Positions 1-9,986 are shown, counted from the first letter of the stretch. The stretch: DNA of 64,000 nucleotides from Thalassospira povalilytica (GCF_002844235.1 NZ_PGTS01000003.1:248001-312000), one strand, 5' to 3'. The notes: generated from the sequence alone by a model not told the origin. A program made the numbers and translations.

Positions 1-1725
1 ATCAAGGCCACGCGGCAAGCGCAATTCTTCGTCTCGCCGGAACGCGGCGATGTCTGCGGCCTGCCGGTCAAGATATCCTTTATATTGTGCATCGATCGCC
101 ACCTGTTCCTTGATCGCCGGATCAAGATCGCCAAGCTGCGGCCACACGCGGGTCAAGGTATCAAAATCGATATCGGGATAGGCCAGAAGGTCATATGCAG
201 ATCGGCGCACGCCGTCCTGGTTGATCCTGATATCAAACTTGGCCAGACCATTGGGCGTTTCCGTCAGGGTCGAAACTTCATCCTTTGCGGATTGCAGGGC
301 GGCTTTCTTTGCCCCCCACACCTGTTCGCGGGTTGACGCAATACAGCCAATATCAAGACCGCGATCCGTCAGACGCTGATCGGCGTTATCGGCGCGCAGC
401 ATCAGTCGATATTCCGCACGCGATGTAAACATGCGATACGGTTCGCGGGTCCCCAGGGTCACCAGGTCATCGATCATCACACCAATATAGGCATCGGCCC
501 GATCGAGCACGAATTCACGTTCGCCACCATCGGCGACCAGTGCCGCATTCACCCCGGCAATCAGGCCCTGCCCGGCTGCTTCTTCATAGCCGGTCGTGCC
601 ATTGATCTGTCCGGCAAAGAACAGACCGGCGACCTTTTTGGTTTCCAGCGTATGACGCAATTCGCGCGGATCAACGAAGTCATATTCGACAGCATAACCG
701 GGGCGGAAAATCTCGACCTTTTCCAGACCCGGAATGGTGGCGAGCATGGCCAACTGCACTTCTTCGGGAAGCGAGGTCGAAATGCCGTTCGGATAGACGG
801 TCGGATCGTCGAGCCCTTCGGGCTCAAGAAAGATCTGATGCTGGTTCTTCTCGGCAAAGCGCACGACCTTGTCTTCAATCGACGGGCAATAACGCGGGCC
901 GCTGCTTTTGATCTGGCCGCTATACATCGGGGCGCGATGCAGATTGGCGCGAATGATTTCGTGGGTTGCCTCGGTCGTCCAGGTCATATGACACGGAATC
1001 TGAGGCACCGTAATTTCCCTGGTCAGGAAGGAAAACGGATCCGGCGGATTGTCGCCAGGCTGTTCCTGCAAACTTGCCCAATCGATGGTGCGGCCATCCA
1101 GACGTGCCGGCGTACCGGTCTTTAATCGGCCCAGTTTGAAATCATATTTTTCCAGCGTCTCGGAAAGACCCATTGCCGGGGCATCACCAATTCGCCCGGC
1201 CGGCGTGGTCTTTTCGCCGATATGAATCAGACCGCGCAGGAAGGTACCCGTGGTCAGCACCACCGCACCGGCACGGTATTCAATACCGTCGCCTGTGATG
1301 ACTCCGGCCACGCGATTGTTCGCGTCAATGATCAGGTCTTCAACCCCGCCTTCTAGGATCGTGAGGTTTTCCTGATTGGCGAGGATATCCTGAACCGCTT
1401 CGCGATAAAGCTTGCGATCGGCCTGTGCGCGCGGACCCCGTACGGCCGGCCCCTTGGACCGGTTGAGCATACGGAACTGAATACCGGCACGGTCAATGGC
1501 GCGCCCCATCACACCGTCAAGCGCATCAACTTCGCGCACCATATGTCCCTTGCCCAAACCGCCGATGGCCGGGTTGCAGGACATTTCACCGATGCGATCA
1601 GCGCGATGGGTCACCAGCGCCGTTGCTGCCCCCATGCGCGCAGCAGCAGCCGCAGCCTCGCAGCCGGCATGGCCACCGCCAACAACAATCACATCAAAAC
1701 GGTTGTGCGACACATTCTGTGACAT
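1..1725 (-). CDS. mnmG: tRNA uridine-5-carboxymethylaminomethyl synthesis enzyme MnmG, 3' end outside window
   Basis: FAD-dependent partner of MnmE in the cmnm5 modification of the wobble uridine of tRNA. The first 575 codons are present; the C-terminal ~50 residues lie beyond base 1. The start is ATG at 1725-1723. The N-terminus carries the dinucleotide fold [10 protein letters not shown] (about residues 16-25) followed by the MnmG signature [10 protein letters not shown] and GKGH. The frame stays open to the edge and ends in the family-typical stretch before a LPRGLD-like segment. mnmE lies just upstream on the same strand, with a parS site between them. In Alphaproteobacteria rsmG-parA-parB normally follow mnmG, so these probably lie left of the window. 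Confidence 0.96.
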   Translation of the reverse strand, partial: MSQNVSHNRFDVIVVGGGHAGCEAAAAAARMGAATALVTHRADRIGEMSCNPAIGGLGKGHMVREVDALDGVMGRAIDRAGIQFRMLNRSKGPAVRGPRAQADRKLYREAVQDILANQENLTILEGGVEDLIIDANNRVAGVITGDGIEYRAGAVVLTTGTFLRGLIHIGEKTTPAGRIGDAPAMGLSETLEKYDFKLGRLKTGTPARLDGRTIDWASLQEQPGDNPPDPFSFLTREITVPQIPCHMTWTTEATHEIIRANLHRAPMYSGQIKSSGPRYCPSIEDKVVRFAEKNQHQIFLEPEGLDDPTVYPNGISTSLPEEVQLAMLATIPGLEKVEIFRPGYAVEYDFVDPRELRHTLETKKVAGLFFAGQINGTTGYEEAAGQGLIAGVNAALVADGGEREFVLDRADAYIGVMIDDLVTLGTREPYRMFTSRAEYRLMLRADNADQRLTDRGLDIGCIASTREQVWGAKKAALQSAKDEVSTLTETPNGLAKFDIRINQDGVRRSAYDLLAYPDIDFDTLTRVWPQLGDLDPAIKEQVAIDAQYKGYLDRQAADIAAFRRDEELRLPRGLD

Positions 1726-1815
1726 CGAATTCCTCACTCAATCCCCACACCGATATGTGGCGGGTTTGAACCTTTGCGGTTCGAATAGGCTTATCAGGTC
1801 CGGTCAATGGACCAA

Positions 1816-1831
1816 TGTTTCACGTGAAACA
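1816..1831. other. parS centromere site
   Basis: TGTTTCACGTGAAACA is a perfect 16-bp palindrome identical to the universal chromosomal parS consensus bound by ParB. It lies in the 143-bp gap between mnmE and mnmG, about 17 kb from the proposed oriC. No second full-length copy was seen in the window. Confidence 0.95.
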
Positions 1832-1868
1832 ATCGCAGGGCTCGATCTATAGCGACTCTTCCCTGATC

Positions 1869-3242
1869 TTATTTTCCGATACAGAAGTCCCCGAAAATAA
1901 TATCGAGCAAGTCTTCCACATCGACACGTCCGGTAATCTTGCCGATCTCGCGTACTGCCAGGCGAACATCCTCGGCAGCAAGTTCTGCGATTTCGGTCTG
2001 CAATCCGCGATCAAGATGATCGCTGGCACTTTCAAGTGCACGCCGGTGTCGCAGCCTTGTCAAAGGCACGGGCCCGGCAAAATCGAGCCCCTCTTTTACG
2101 CGAGTTTCCAGCAGTTGCAAGAGGCTTTCGACCCCCTGCCCGGTCATGGCCGATATGGCCAAAACGGGAAGCTCCAGGCGATCCCCTTCAACCGAAGCAC
2201 CCTGCCAGACGGTCGGGATATCATCCGCATCGCTGCCATCAACCTTGTTGATCAGGATGATGGTCTTTGCATCAATCAGCCGCGCGGCTTCGGGATCGAT
2301 ATGGGGCCAGTCGGCACGATCAACAACAACAAGTCTGAGATCGGCATTCTCGGCCCGCTCGGTCGCGCGACGCACCCCTTCGCTTTCGATCACATCACCG
2401 CTTTCGCGCAGGCCTGCGGTATCGACCATGGTCACCGGGAAACCACCAAGATCAAGATGAACCTCGATCATGTCGCGCGTGGTCCCGGCAATCTCGGAAA
2501 CAATTGCCGCATCGCGCTGTGCCAGACGGTTCAGAAGGCTCGACTTCCCGGCATTGGGTGCACCAAGAATGACGATCTGGAACCCTTCGCGCAGGCGTTC
2601 GCCCCGGCGGTTATCAGCCAGATGGCGTTTGACCTCGTCATTCACCGCACGCAGATCGCCATGCACCACCGGCACAATCCCGTCGGGCAGATCTTCATCA
2701 GGGAAATCAATATCGGCCTCGATATGGGCCAATGCCTTCATCAGGCGCGCACGCCAGCCTTCATAAAGCGTACCAAGCTCACCCGCCATCTGACGCACGG
2801 CCTGACGACGCTGTGCCGCGGTTTCCGCATCAATCAGATCAGCGATCCCTTCAGCCGATGTCAGGTCCATCTTGCCGTTTTCAAAGGCCCGTCTGGTATA
2901 TTCGCCCGGTTCGGCAATGCGCAGCCCGTTCTGACATGACAGGCAATCAAGAACGCCTTCGATCACGGCACGTCCGCCATGAACATGCAGCTCAACCACA
3001 TCTTCACCGGTAAAGCTTGCCGGGCCGGCAAAATAGATCGCCACCGCATCATCAAGACGCTCGCCCGATTGCGGATCACGGATCGGGGCATAGACTGCAT
3101 GACGCGGTTTTGGCAACGTATCGCGCCCCAACAGCGCACAAAGCGTCTGCCCGGATAACGGCCCCGAAAGGCGGATCACGGCCACACCGGCACGCCCGGC
3201 CCCGGATGACAGGGCAAAGATGGTTTCTCGGCTTGCAATCAT
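1869..3242 (-). CDS. mnmE: tRNA modification GTPase MnmE
   Basis: GTPase that works with MnmG to modify wobble U34 of tRNA, using a formyl-THF-derived one-carbon unit. The 457-residue length is normal. The N-terminal tetrahydrofolate-binding domain holds the HVHGG segment (about 86-90). The G domain shows G1 GAPNAGKSS (227-235), the TTRD switch I (about 254-257), G3 DTAG (274-277) and G4 NKVD (332-335). The C-terminus ends in the invariant FCIGK with its essential cysteine. The start is ATG at 3242. It is followed by parS and mnmG on the same strand. In many relatives rho is the neighbour on the upstream side, but here 7 kb of accessory genes separate them. Confidence 0.97.
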   Translation of the reverse strand: MIASRETIFALSSGAGRAGVAVIRLSGPLSGQTLCALLGRDTLPKPRHAVYAPIRDPQSGERLDDAVAIYFAGPASFTGEDVVELHVHGGRAVIEGVLDCLSCQNGLRIAEPGEYTRRAFENGKMDLTSAEGIADLIDAETAAQRRQAVRQMAGELGTLYEGWRARLMKALAHIEADIDFPDEDLPDGIVPVVHGDLRAVNDEVKRHLADNRRGERLREGFQIVILGAPNAGKSSLLNRLAQRDAAIVSEIAGTTRDMIEVHLDLGGFPVTMVDTAGLRESGDVIESEGVRRATERAENADLRLVVVDRADWPHIDPEAARLIDAKTIILINKVDGSDADDIPTVWQGASVEGDRLELPVLAISAMTGQGVESLLQLLETRVKEGLDFAGPVPLTRLRHRRALESASDHLDRGLQTEIAELAAEDVRLAVREIGKITGRVDVEDLLDIIFGDFCIGK

Positions 3243-3353
3243 GATGGATCGTTCAATCTTGTGGTTTCGGTTCGTGCTGTCGATATCGTTCAGTCGCGCG
3301 CAAAGGTCAACCTAGCGCAGTCTTCACCAACAGGGTTTTAACAGTGCAAAAGA

Positions 3354-3379
3354 AAACGGCCCCGACAAAGGGACCGTTT
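3354..3379 (-). terminator. intrinsic terminator after the ferredoxin gene
   Basis: An imperfect hairpin (AAACGG-C-CCC paired with GGG-A-CCGTTT, 6-nt loop) is followed on the minus strand by TTTTCTTTTG. It lies 7 bp beyond the stop of the gene ending at 3386. Confidence 0.6.
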
Positions 3380-3385
3380 GAATTC

Positions 3386-3709
3386 TTATTGATCCGGCGA
3401 AAGCTGCAATCTTTCGACCACCTGACCACCGACCAGGTGATCATCAAGAATGGCGTCAATATCTTCCATCGTCTCGTACCGATACCAGGTCCCTTCCGGA
3501 TAAATCACCATCACCGGGCCCAACTCGCACCGGTCCAGACATCCGGCCGTGTTGATCCGGGTCATCGGAATGCCGAGTTCCTTGGCGCGGACTTTCATGT
3601 AATTGCGAAGCTTGGTCGCGCCCTTGGAATTGCAACAGCCCCGCTCATGGCCAGCCGGGCGTTCGTTCTGGCACACAAAAACATGCGCCTGATAGTAGTG
3701 GTCAGTCAC
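3386..3709 (-). CDS. thioredoxin-like [2Fe-2S] ferredoxin
   Basis: A 107-residue protein of the (2Fe-2S) ferredoxin family with a thioredoxin fold. It starts YYQAHVFVCQNERP and has cysteines at about 13, 25, 26, 57 and 61 (RGCC and GCLDRCELGP), matching the family pattern of a first cysteine pair and a GCLxxCxxGP motif that binds the cluster. It is probably a soluble electron carrier; its partner is unknown. The gene lies 5 bp downstream of the DUF6489 gene, so the two are likely co-transcribed, and a terminator follows it. Confidence 0.88.
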   Translation of the reverse strand: MTDHYYQAHVFVCQNERPAGHERGCCNSKGATKLRNYMKVRAKELGIPMTRINTAGCLDRCELGPVMVIYPEGTWYRYETMEDIDAILDDHLVGGQVVERLQLSPDQ

Positions 3710-3714
3710 TTGGT

Positions 3715-3969
3715 TCAGTCCTTGTCACCGCTTCCGCCGGTTGATCCGTTGAACTGTCCCCAGAACGCTTTCTGAAGCTGTTCCCAATTCTGGATACCCT
3801 GCGGGAGCCAGGTATTAAGCATGGTTTCCGGATCCATTGCCGCCAAATTGGCCTTCATGCGGTCTTCGACCTCTTTCATCATGGCCTTCTGCATCGGCTG
3901 AACATCAGGAAGCCCAAAGAAGGTGCGGGCCTCTTCGGGGGTGCAATCAATGTTCACGGTTACTTTCAT
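3715..3969 (-). CDS. DUF6489 family protein
   Basis: An 84-residue protein starting MKVTVNIDCTPEEARTFFGLPDVQP, resembling the small alphaproteobacterial DUF6489 family. It is acidic and probably helical, with a low-complexity Gly/Ser/Asp C-terminus. No catalytic motif or signal peptide is visible and no function is known. An AAGGAGATCAGGG-like ribosome site lies upstream of the ATG. It is the first gene of a pair with the 2Fe-2S ferredoxin 5 bp downstream. The 293-bp gap to the divergent gene at 4263 holds two copies of CATATTGG (4048 and 4059) one helical turn apart, a possible binding site. Confidence 0.8.
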   Translation of the reverse strand: MKVTVNIDCTPEEARTFFGLPDVQPMQKAMMKEVEDRMKANLAAMDPETMLNTWLPQGIQNWEQLQKAFWGQFNGSTGGSGDKD

Positions 3970-4262
3970 CGCCCTGATCTCCTTTTATTTTCTGATTTTT
4001 GTCCGCATCATTATGGCGCGCCTGCCTGCCATCTCAATCACAATAACCATATTGGCAGCATATTGGATCATTTCCCGGCAATATCACGAATTTGAGACAA
4101 AGATTACTGCCAATTGCCTTTATGAATGATCCCATAGGCCTTAGAGTCCCTTTTAACAGCACTGTCCGTCGTGATCTGTTCGTCATTCGATCACCATCGG
4201 GCACGCCACAACGATAATGCCGCCCCGCCAATATTGAGCCAACCGGTGGCACAGGACACGAC

Positions 4263-6302
4263 ATGGAACTTACACGGAACAATCTTGGGTCGGAAACCAG
4301 CCCCTATCTTCTGCAACACCGTGACAATCCGGTGCATTGGCAACCCTGGAGTGCCGAAGTTCTGGCCGCAGCCAAGGCAGCCAACAAGCCGATCCTGCTG
4401 TCGATCGGCTATGCCGCCTGTCACTGGTGCCATGTCATGGCCCATGAAAGTTTCGAAGATGATGACATGGCTGCCCTGATGAATGACCTGTTCATCAATA
4501 TCAAGCTCGACCGGGAAGAACGCCCGGACCTTGATGCGATTTATCAGAATGCGCTGGCCCTTCTGGGCCAACAGGGCGGCTGGCCATTGACCATGTTCCT
4601 GACACCCGATGGTGAACCGTTCTGGGGCGGGACCTATTTCCCGAAAGAAGCCCGCTATGGTCGGCCCGGATTTGATGATGTGCTCAAGACCGTGTCAAAG
4701 ATCTATACCGACAAGCCTGATGATGTGCGCCACAACGTCACCCAGATATCAAACGCCCTGATCAAAATGAACAGCGGTGCGACCGGATCTGTTCCCGGTC
4801 TTGAAATGATTGATCGCTGCGGGCGTGGCTGCTTGCAAATTATGGACGGGGAAAATGGCGGTACCGGCGGTGCGCCAAAATTCCCGCAGCCAAGCCTGTT
4901 GTCGCTAATCTGGCGCACCGGGGTCCGAACCGGCGACGCCGATCTTGGACGGATCGTCAAACACAGCCTTGATCGCATGTGCCAGGGCGGCATTTATGAT
5001 CATCTGGGCGGCGGGTTTGCCCGCTATGCGGTTGATGATCAATGGCTGGTGCCGCATTTCGAAAAGATGCTTTATGACAACGCCCAGCTGATTGATCTGT
5101 TGTGCGATGTCTGGCGCGTCGATGGCAATCCGCTTTATGCCCGCCGCATCGAGGAAACCATCACTTGGATCTTGCGCGAAATGCGCATTCCCGGCGGGGC
5201 CTTTACTGCAAGCCTTGATGCCGACAGCGAAGGGGTCGAAGGCAAGTTCTATGTCTGGTCAGAGGCCGAGGTCGATGACCTTCTTGGCGATGATGCCGCG
5301 CTTTTCAAAAAATTCTATGATGTTTCTGCCCGTGGCAACTGGGAACATCACAATATCCTGAACCGCACCAAATCGGGGCTTGCGCTTGCCGATGACGCAA
5401 CCGAGGCAAAGCTTGGGCAATTGCGTGAAAAGCTTCTTGCCGCACGGGCCTACCGCGTTCGTCCGGGCTGGGATGACAAGGCGCTGACCGACTGGAACGC
5501 CATGACGATTGCCGCCCTCGCCGAAGCGGCCATGACCTTCCACCGGGCCGACTGGCTCGATTACGCCAAGCTTGCCTTCAATTTCGTCACCAATAGCCTG
5601 ATGAAAGATGGTCGCTTCCTGCACAGTTACCGCGAAGGCCGCGCCCAGCATGCCGGAATGCTCGAAGATTATGCCCATATGATCCGCGCAGCCCTGCGTC
5701 TGTTTGAATGCTTTGGCGAGGATGCCTATCTGCGCGATGCGATTGCCTGGTCGGAAACGGTCGAAGACCTGTTTGCCGATGCCAAGGGCGGCTATTTCCA
5801 GTCGGCCTCAGATGCCAGCGATCTGGTGGTTCGTCAAAAGCCGTTCATGGATAATGCCGTGCCGTCGGGCAATGCGATCATGGCCCAAAATCTGGCGAAG
5901 CTATATGCGCTGACCGGCGATACCAAATACCGTGATCGTGCCGAAATCACCCTTTCGGCCTTTGGCGGGCGCATTGCCGAACAGTTCCCCAACATGCCCG
6001 GATTGCTTCTGGCCGCCGAAATGTTGCAAAACCCGGTTCAGATTGTGCTGATCGCCAAGGAACGCAGCCAAACATATCTTGATATGCGCCGGGCGATTTT
6101 TGGCCAATATCTGCCCAACCGGGCGATTACCATCCTTGGTAATGGTGATCCCCTGCCCGCCGGACATCCGGCCGAGGGAAAAACCGCGATCGGTGGCAGG
6201 GAAACCGCCTATGTCTGTCAGGGTCCGGTTTGTTCCGAACCTGTAACGAACGCAGAAGATCTTGCCAAACTGCTTGCCGGGCTGCCTGCCAACCCGGCAT
6301 AA
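4263..6302 (+). CDS. thioredoxin-domain protein, YyaL/SPATA20 family (DUF255)
   Basis: A 679-residue cytosolic protein of the YyaL/spermatogenesis-associated-20 family. An N-terminal DsbH-like thioredoxin domain (about 1-170) carries the family hallmarks NPVHW and the redox pair in ACHWCHVM (about 52-59). The remainder is an (alpha/alpha)6-type six-hairpin region with [34 protein letters not shown] and the late segment [13 protein letters not shown]. The family is broadly conserved but its reaction is not established; reported links are to redox and sugar-epimerase-like folds. Length is typical (about 670-690). It is transcribed divergently from the DUF6489 gene, with ogt 94 bp downstream. 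Confidence 0.92.
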   Translation: MELTRNNLGSETSPYLLQHRDNPVHWQPWSAEVLAAAKAANKPILLSIGYAACHWCHVMAHESFEDDDMAALMNDLFINIKLDREERPDLDAIYQNALALLGQQGGWPLTMFLTPDGEPFWGGTYFPKEARYGRPGFDDVLKTVSKIYTDKPDDVRHNVTQISNALIKMNSGATGSVPGLEMIDRCGRGCLQIMDGENGGTGGAPKFPQPSLLSLIWRTGVRTGDADLGRIVKHSLDRMCQGGIYDHLGGGFARYAVDDQWLVPHFEKMLYDNAQLIDLLCDVWRVDGNPLYARRIEETITWILREMRIPGGAFTASLDADSEGVEGKFYVWSEAEVDDLLGDDAALFKKFYDVSARGNWEHHNILNRTKSGLALADDATEAKLGQLREKLLAARAYRVRPGWDDKALTDWNAMTIAALAEAAMTFHRADWLDYAKLAFNFVTNSLMKDGRFLHSYREGRAQHAGMLEDYAHMIRAALRLFECFGEDAYLRDAIAWSETVEDLFADAKGGYFQSASDASDLVVRQKPFMDNAVPSGNAIMAQNLAKLYALTGDTKYRDRAEITLSAFGGRIAEQFPNMPGLLLAAEMLQNPVQIVLIAKERSQTYLDMRRAIFGQYLPNRAITILGNGDPLPAGHPAEGKTAIGGRETAYVCQGPVCSEPVTNAEDLAKLLAGLPANPA

Positions 6303-6396
6303 GTCGTCATCATAATCACCACCTGCACTTGTCACCTTGCAAGTACGACCGATAAGTACGAGCAACAAGTGCCACCAATATCTGAAAGTATGTTCC

Positions 6397-6885
6397 ATGC
6401 CCCAGATTTCGATGAACAGCCCGGTTGGCGCGATCACGATCTTCGAATTTGATGGTCAGATCGTCGCCCTTGACTGGGGATTTGTCGACGAGATGGAAAC
6501 CAGTCCGGTCCTCGAAGAAGCCAAAAAGCAGCTTAATGCCTATTTTTCCGGGCAGCTGAATGCCTTTGACCTGCCATTGGCACCCGATGGTACGGATTTC
6601 CAAAAGGCCGTCTGGGACGCCATGTGCAAGATCCCCAAGGGTAAAACCGCAACCTACAAGGACTTGGCGACCGCGGCCGGATCGCCCAAGGCCTTCCAGT
6701 CGGTCGGAACGGCATGCGGAATGAACCCGATCCCGATTATCATCCCCTGCCACCGTGTTCTTGCCAGCGGTGACAAGCCGGGTGGCTATTCCGGCCAGGG
6801 CGGATTGGAAACCAAGCGTGATTTGCTCAAGATCGAAGGGGTCGAACTTGTCATCGGCGATGATCAGGGAAGCTTTGATCTTTAG
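6397..6885 (+). CDS. ogt: methylated-DNA-[protein]-cysteine S-methyltransferase
   Basis: Suicide DNA-repair protein that transfers the methyl group of O6-methylguanine or O4-methylthymine to its own cysteine. The 162-residue length fits Ogt. The C-terminal domain has FQKAVWDAMCKIPKGKTATY (DNA-binding helix with the Arg-finger-equivalent region) and the invariant active-site motif PCHRV with nucleophilic Cys near residue 118, followed by GGYSGQGGLETKRDLL. An upstream in-frame ATG at 6337 would add a 20-residue leader that does not fit the family, so 6397 is preferred; the ribosome site is weak. Confidence 0.93.
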   Translation: MPQISMNSPVGAITIFEFDGQIVALDWGFVDEMETSPVLEEAKKQLNAYFSGQLNAFDLPLAPDGTDFQKAVWDAMCKIPKGKTATYKDLATAAGSPKAFQSVGTACGMNPIPIIIPCHRVLASGDKPGGYSGQGGLETKRDLLKIEGVELVIGDDQGSFDL

Positions 6886-7036
6886 ACCGACCGATGGCTT
6901 TTGCAGGCGAATTTGACCCGGCAATTTCACCCAGCGAAATACATAACTCCCCTGCTGCAAATCCCGATTTTCTGACCTACACTCAACCCATTGATGAAAC
7001 AGACGTTCAAAAGAACGGAACAATGGGAGGTCATCC

Positions 7037-8011
7037 ATGACCAAAGCATTCCGCTTTTACGAAACAGGCGGCAGCGATGTGCTGCGCTTTGAAGATGTGG
7101 AAGTTGGCGCACCGGGTGCCGGTGAAGTACGCCTGGCACAAAAGGCTATCGGTCTGAACTATATCGATATCTATTTCCGTTCCGGTGTTTACCCGGCCCC
7201 CGCCATGCCATCAGGTCTTGGGCTTGAAGGGGCCGGCGTGATCGAGGCGGTTGGCGAAGGTGTCACCGATCTTGCGGTCGGCGACCGGGTTGCCTATGCC
7301 GCCCAGCCGCTTGGTGCCTATGCCGAATCCCGCGTGATGCCGGCCAAGGGACTGGTCAAAATCCCTGATGATGTCAGTTTTGAACTGGCTGCCGCTGCGA
7401 TGCTTCAGGGCATGACCGCGCAATATCTTTTGCGCCGGACCTATAAGGTGCAAAAGGGCGATACCATCCTGATCCATGCAGCGGCCGGCGGTGTTGGCCA
7501 GATTGTCTGCCAGTGGGCAAAGCATCTTGGCGCAACCGTGATCGGGACGGTCGGATCAAAGGAAAAGGCCGAAATCGCCAAGGCCAAGGGCTGCGACTAT
7601 CCGATCCTTTATCGTGACGAGGTGGTTTCCGAACGGGTGATGGAAATCACCAACGGTCAGGGCGTTGAAGTTGTTTATGATTCTGTCGGCAAAGACACGT
7701 TCGAAGATTCACTTAAATGCCTGAAACGTCTGGGCATGATGGTCAGTTTCGGCCAGTCATCGGGCAAGGTCCCGCCGGTTACGCTGGCACAGCTTGCGCC
7801 GGGTGCCTATTTCCTGACCCGCCCAAGCATCTTCACCTATAACGCCACCCGTGAGGAGCTTCTGGCATCGGCCGGTGAGCTGTTCGACGTCCTGAAATCG
7901 GGCATCGTCAAGATCGACATCACGGCGACCTATCCGCTTGCCGATGCCGCCAAGGCCCATGATGATCTTGAAGGCCGCAAAACCAACGGATCGATTGTCT
8001 TTACGGTCTGA
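7037..8011 (+). CDS. qor: NADPH:quinone oxidoreductase, QorA type
   Basis: Zinc-independent medium-chain dehydrogenase that reduces quinones with NADPH. Its 324 residues match QorA. The N-terminal GroES-like domain contains GLNYIDIYFRSGVYP. The Rossmann domain has AAAGGVGQIVCQWAK (about 149-163), and the following GTVGSKEKAEIAKAKG is the family cofactor segment. GGGAGG lies 7 bp before the ATG. A strong bidirectional terminator follows at 8058-8087. Confidence 0.94.
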   Translation: MTKAFRFYETGGSDVLRFEDVEVGAPGAGEVRLAQKAIGLNYIDIYFRSGVYPAPAMPSGLGLEGAGVIEAVGEGVTDLAVGDRVAYAAQPLGAYAESRVMPAKGLVKIPDDVSFELAAAAMLQGMTAQYLLRRTYKVQKGDTILIHAAAGGVGQIVCQWAKHLGATVIGTVGSKEKAEIAKAKGCDYPILYRDEVVSERVMEITNGQGVEVVYDSVGKDTFEDSLKCLKRLGMMVSFGQSSGKVPPVTLAQLAPGAYFLTRPSIFTYNATREELLASAGELFDVLKSGIVKIDITATYPLADAAKAHDDLEGRKTNGSIVFTV

Positions 8012-8057
8012 TTGATCGGATAAATCCGATTGTGGTCTGATATCAAAAGATTTTTTG

Positions 8058-8087
8058 ACAAAGGCAGGGAATACACCCTGCCTTTGT
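8058..8087. terminator. bidirectional intrinsic terminator
   Basis: ACAAAGGCAGGG (8058-8069) pairs perfectly over 12 bp with 8076-8087 around a 6-nt loop. It has T-rich flanks on both strands and sits between the convergent qor and HD-hydrolase genes. Confidence 0.85.
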
Positions 8088-8118
8088 TCATTTCAGTCCG
8101 ACGATCAAACCGGGCGGG

Positions 8119-8676
8119 TTATTTGCCGACCAATTCCTGGCGATCCTGATGAAATGCACGCACATCACGCGCAATGGCATCAAAGCGATCCGAAAGCCCG
8201 TAACTGACTTCGCGACACGGGGCGACCACGGCCTCGGCCCAGTCAACATAGGCCAGGATCTGCTCTTCGTCCCAGCCAATAGGGGTGTCGGTCAACATGG
8301 CCCCGACATTGGCGACCTTGTCCGCCAGACGCACCAGTTTGGCACCTTCTGTCAGGTTGGGCGCGTTTTCGACCTGTTTTGCCTTGCGCTCTTCACGCGG
8401 CAATGCCTTGTCATCGCTGACTTCCAGTACGATGTCAGCAATGGCGTCGTTAAAACAGGACGCAATTTCGTCGCGGGTTGCACCGCAATCCTCGATCACA
8501 TCATGGAGCACTGCGGCACATAGAATGTCTTCGTCGGTATGCGGTTCACATTCGACAATCAGACGGGAAACCTCGATCGGGTGATTGATATAGGGTTCCT
8601 CGGCCGGGCCCTTGCGGCGCTGATCCCGGTGGGCGCGGGCGGCAAAATCAACGGATTTGAGTAAAAGCTGCATCAA
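8119..8676 (-). CDS. MESH1-like HD-domain (p)ppGpp hydrolase
   Basis: A 185-residue single-domain HD phosphohydrolase resembling the hydrolase half of RelA/SpoT and small alarmone hydrolases of the MESH1 type. It would remove the 3'-pyrophosphate of (p)ppGpp, or of NADPH as reported for MESH1. Visible active-site elements are R20-R21-K22, NHP with His32, the HD pair in LHDVIED (His58-Asp59), Glu62-Asp63, and RLADKVANV (Asp119, Asn123). There is no synthetase, TGS or ACT domain, so this is not a truncated Rel. Substrate assignment is inference. It is divergent from the small gene at 8814. Confidence 0.85.
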   Translation of the reverse strand: MMQLLLKSVDFAARAHRDQRRKGPAEEPYINHPIEVSRLIVECEPHTDEDILCAAVLHDVIEDCGATRDEIASCFNDAIADIVLEVSDDKALPREERKAKQVENAPNLTEGAKLVRLADKVANVGAMLTDTPIGWDEEQILAYVDWAEAVVAPCREVSYGLSDRFDAIARDVRAFHQDRQELVGK

Positions 8677-8813
8677 GCGCGATCTGGTAGTGAACGACGA
8701 TCCCCAGATTCACACGGCTTTTGCATGGTTTCAAGCCTTCATCCCCTGTCGGGACCGAAAAACCGTCCCCACATAGAAATCAGCAATGAAATTGGCGCAG
8801 GAGGACACAGGAT

Positions 8814-9119
8814 TTGTCACAGGACATGCAATTGAAACTGACCTTGCGAAATGAAAGCAGCCAAAATCCCCTTCATTTGACCAGTCTTGCCCCGCGCGAT
8901 GGCTGGAAATCCGATCCGCCCCATCATCTTGATGCCAATCAGGCCAGAACCTGCGAGATTGAAACAACAAGCGAACTGGCGATTACCATGCGTTATGGCA
9001 CCCATCATATCGGCATTCATTTGGGCCATGGCACTTTCAGTGTCGAACCGGGCGATGCGGTGATCGAAAGTCAGAAACTTGACGGTGCGCTTGCTGAAAT
9101 TACGCTTGTTTTGCGCTGA
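8814..9119 (+). CDS. hypothetical protein (101 aa)
   Basis: I do not recognise this family. The likely start is TTG at 8814, because GGAGG lies about 10 bp upstream; an ATG at 8826 is the alternative. The product is predicted beta-rich and soluble, with the alternating stretch RYGTHHIGIHLGHGTFSVEPGD in the middle (quoted in part: His-rich around 62-70) and no signal peptide or cysteine. Its last 20 bp overlap the 3' end of the convergent LysR gene. Confidence 0.6.
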   Translation: MSQDMQLKLTLRNESSQNPLHLTSLAPRDGWKSDPPHHLDANQARTCEIETTSELAITMRYGTHHIGIHLGHGTFSVEPGDAVIESQKLDGALAEITLVLR

Positions 9120-9984
9120 TGACCGTCCGGATCTCGTTGACGATGGTTCCGGCAAGGGCCGATAGCGGCCATTCGGCACGAGATATGACATAAAGGGTGT
9201 CGAAAACTTTCGGGTCGTGATCATACACCGTGATTTTCGACTGATCGCGAAACGCCTTGCGGGCAAAGGCCGGCAGAATGGTAAATCCAAGCCCGCGGGC
9301 AACCGGTTCAAGAATAAGGGTAATCTGGTTGGAAAATCCGTGGCACGGAATTGATTTTACACCAGAAAACTCGCGAAACACCTGACCAAGCAACCGGGTC
9401 GCCATTGATGGGCCATCAGGATGGTCAATGAACCCGATTTCAACAAGATCCTGGTATTCCGTGATCTTCACCCCGGCAGGTAAAATCAGTTCAAGCGGCT
9501 CAATCCCAATTTTCTCGGCGCGAAGCCTGGGATCATCGGGACGCTGGGTGACAACGCCAAGCTCCACCTTGTTATCAAGGACCGCATCAATGATATCATC
9601 TGTCGGGGCAAAACGATGATGTATGGCGATGTCACGATGCCGGCCCTGCAGATCAAGAAGGGCTGCATAAATGCCAAGTCCCGAACTGCCCGGTGTGGCG
9701 ATTTTGACTGCCCCGGCATGACTTTGATCCGGTGATGCCCGACGGGCCAGCCGGTGGGCGGCCGCATCGACCTCGGCCGCATAGTGCAAAAGCGCCCTGC
9801 CCGCCGGCATCAGTTCGATTTTGCGCCCCTGACGCAGGAAAACCGGGCCAACAACATGTTCGATATGCTTGATATGCTGACTGACTGCGGCCTGGGTCAG
9901 GCCAAGGCGATCGGCGGCGCGGGTAAAGGACCCCGAATCACACACCGTGCAAAATGTTTTCAACCAGATTGGCGATATATTCAT
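9100..9984 (-). CDS. LysR-family transcriptional regulator
   Basis: A 294-residue regulator. The N-terminal winged helix is clear: WLKTFCTVCDSGSFTRAADR, then LGLTQAAVSQHIKHIE (recognition helix about residues 28-43). A periplasmic-binding-like effector domain follows (about 90-290). The effector is unknown. It is divergent from the VOC gene at 10082 with a 97-bp intergenic region containing a short palindrome, so it probably controls that gene and itself. Its 3' end overlaps the convergent gene at 8814-9119 by 20 bp. Confidence 0.92.
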   Translation of the reverse strand: MNISPIWLKTFCTVCDSGSFTRAADRLGLTQAAVSQHIKHIEHVVGPVFLRQGRKIELMPAGRALLHYAAEVDAAAHRLARRASPDQSHAGAVKIATPGSSGLGIYAALLDLQGRHRDIAIHHRFAPTDDIIDAVLDNKVELGVVTQRPDDPRLRAEKIGIEPLELILPAGVKITEYQDLVEIGFIDHPDGPSMATRLLGQVFREFSGVKSIPCHGFSNQITLILEPVARGLGFTILPAFARKAFRDQSKITVYDHDPKVFDTLYVISRAEWPLSALAGTIVNEIRTVISAKQA

Positions 9985-9986
9985 AA

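Noticed and set aside
1815..2939. Long open frame on the plus strand opposite mnmE
   Set aside because: It lies entirely within mnmE on the other strand, starts inside parS, and has no recognisable domain; mirror of a GC-rich real gene.
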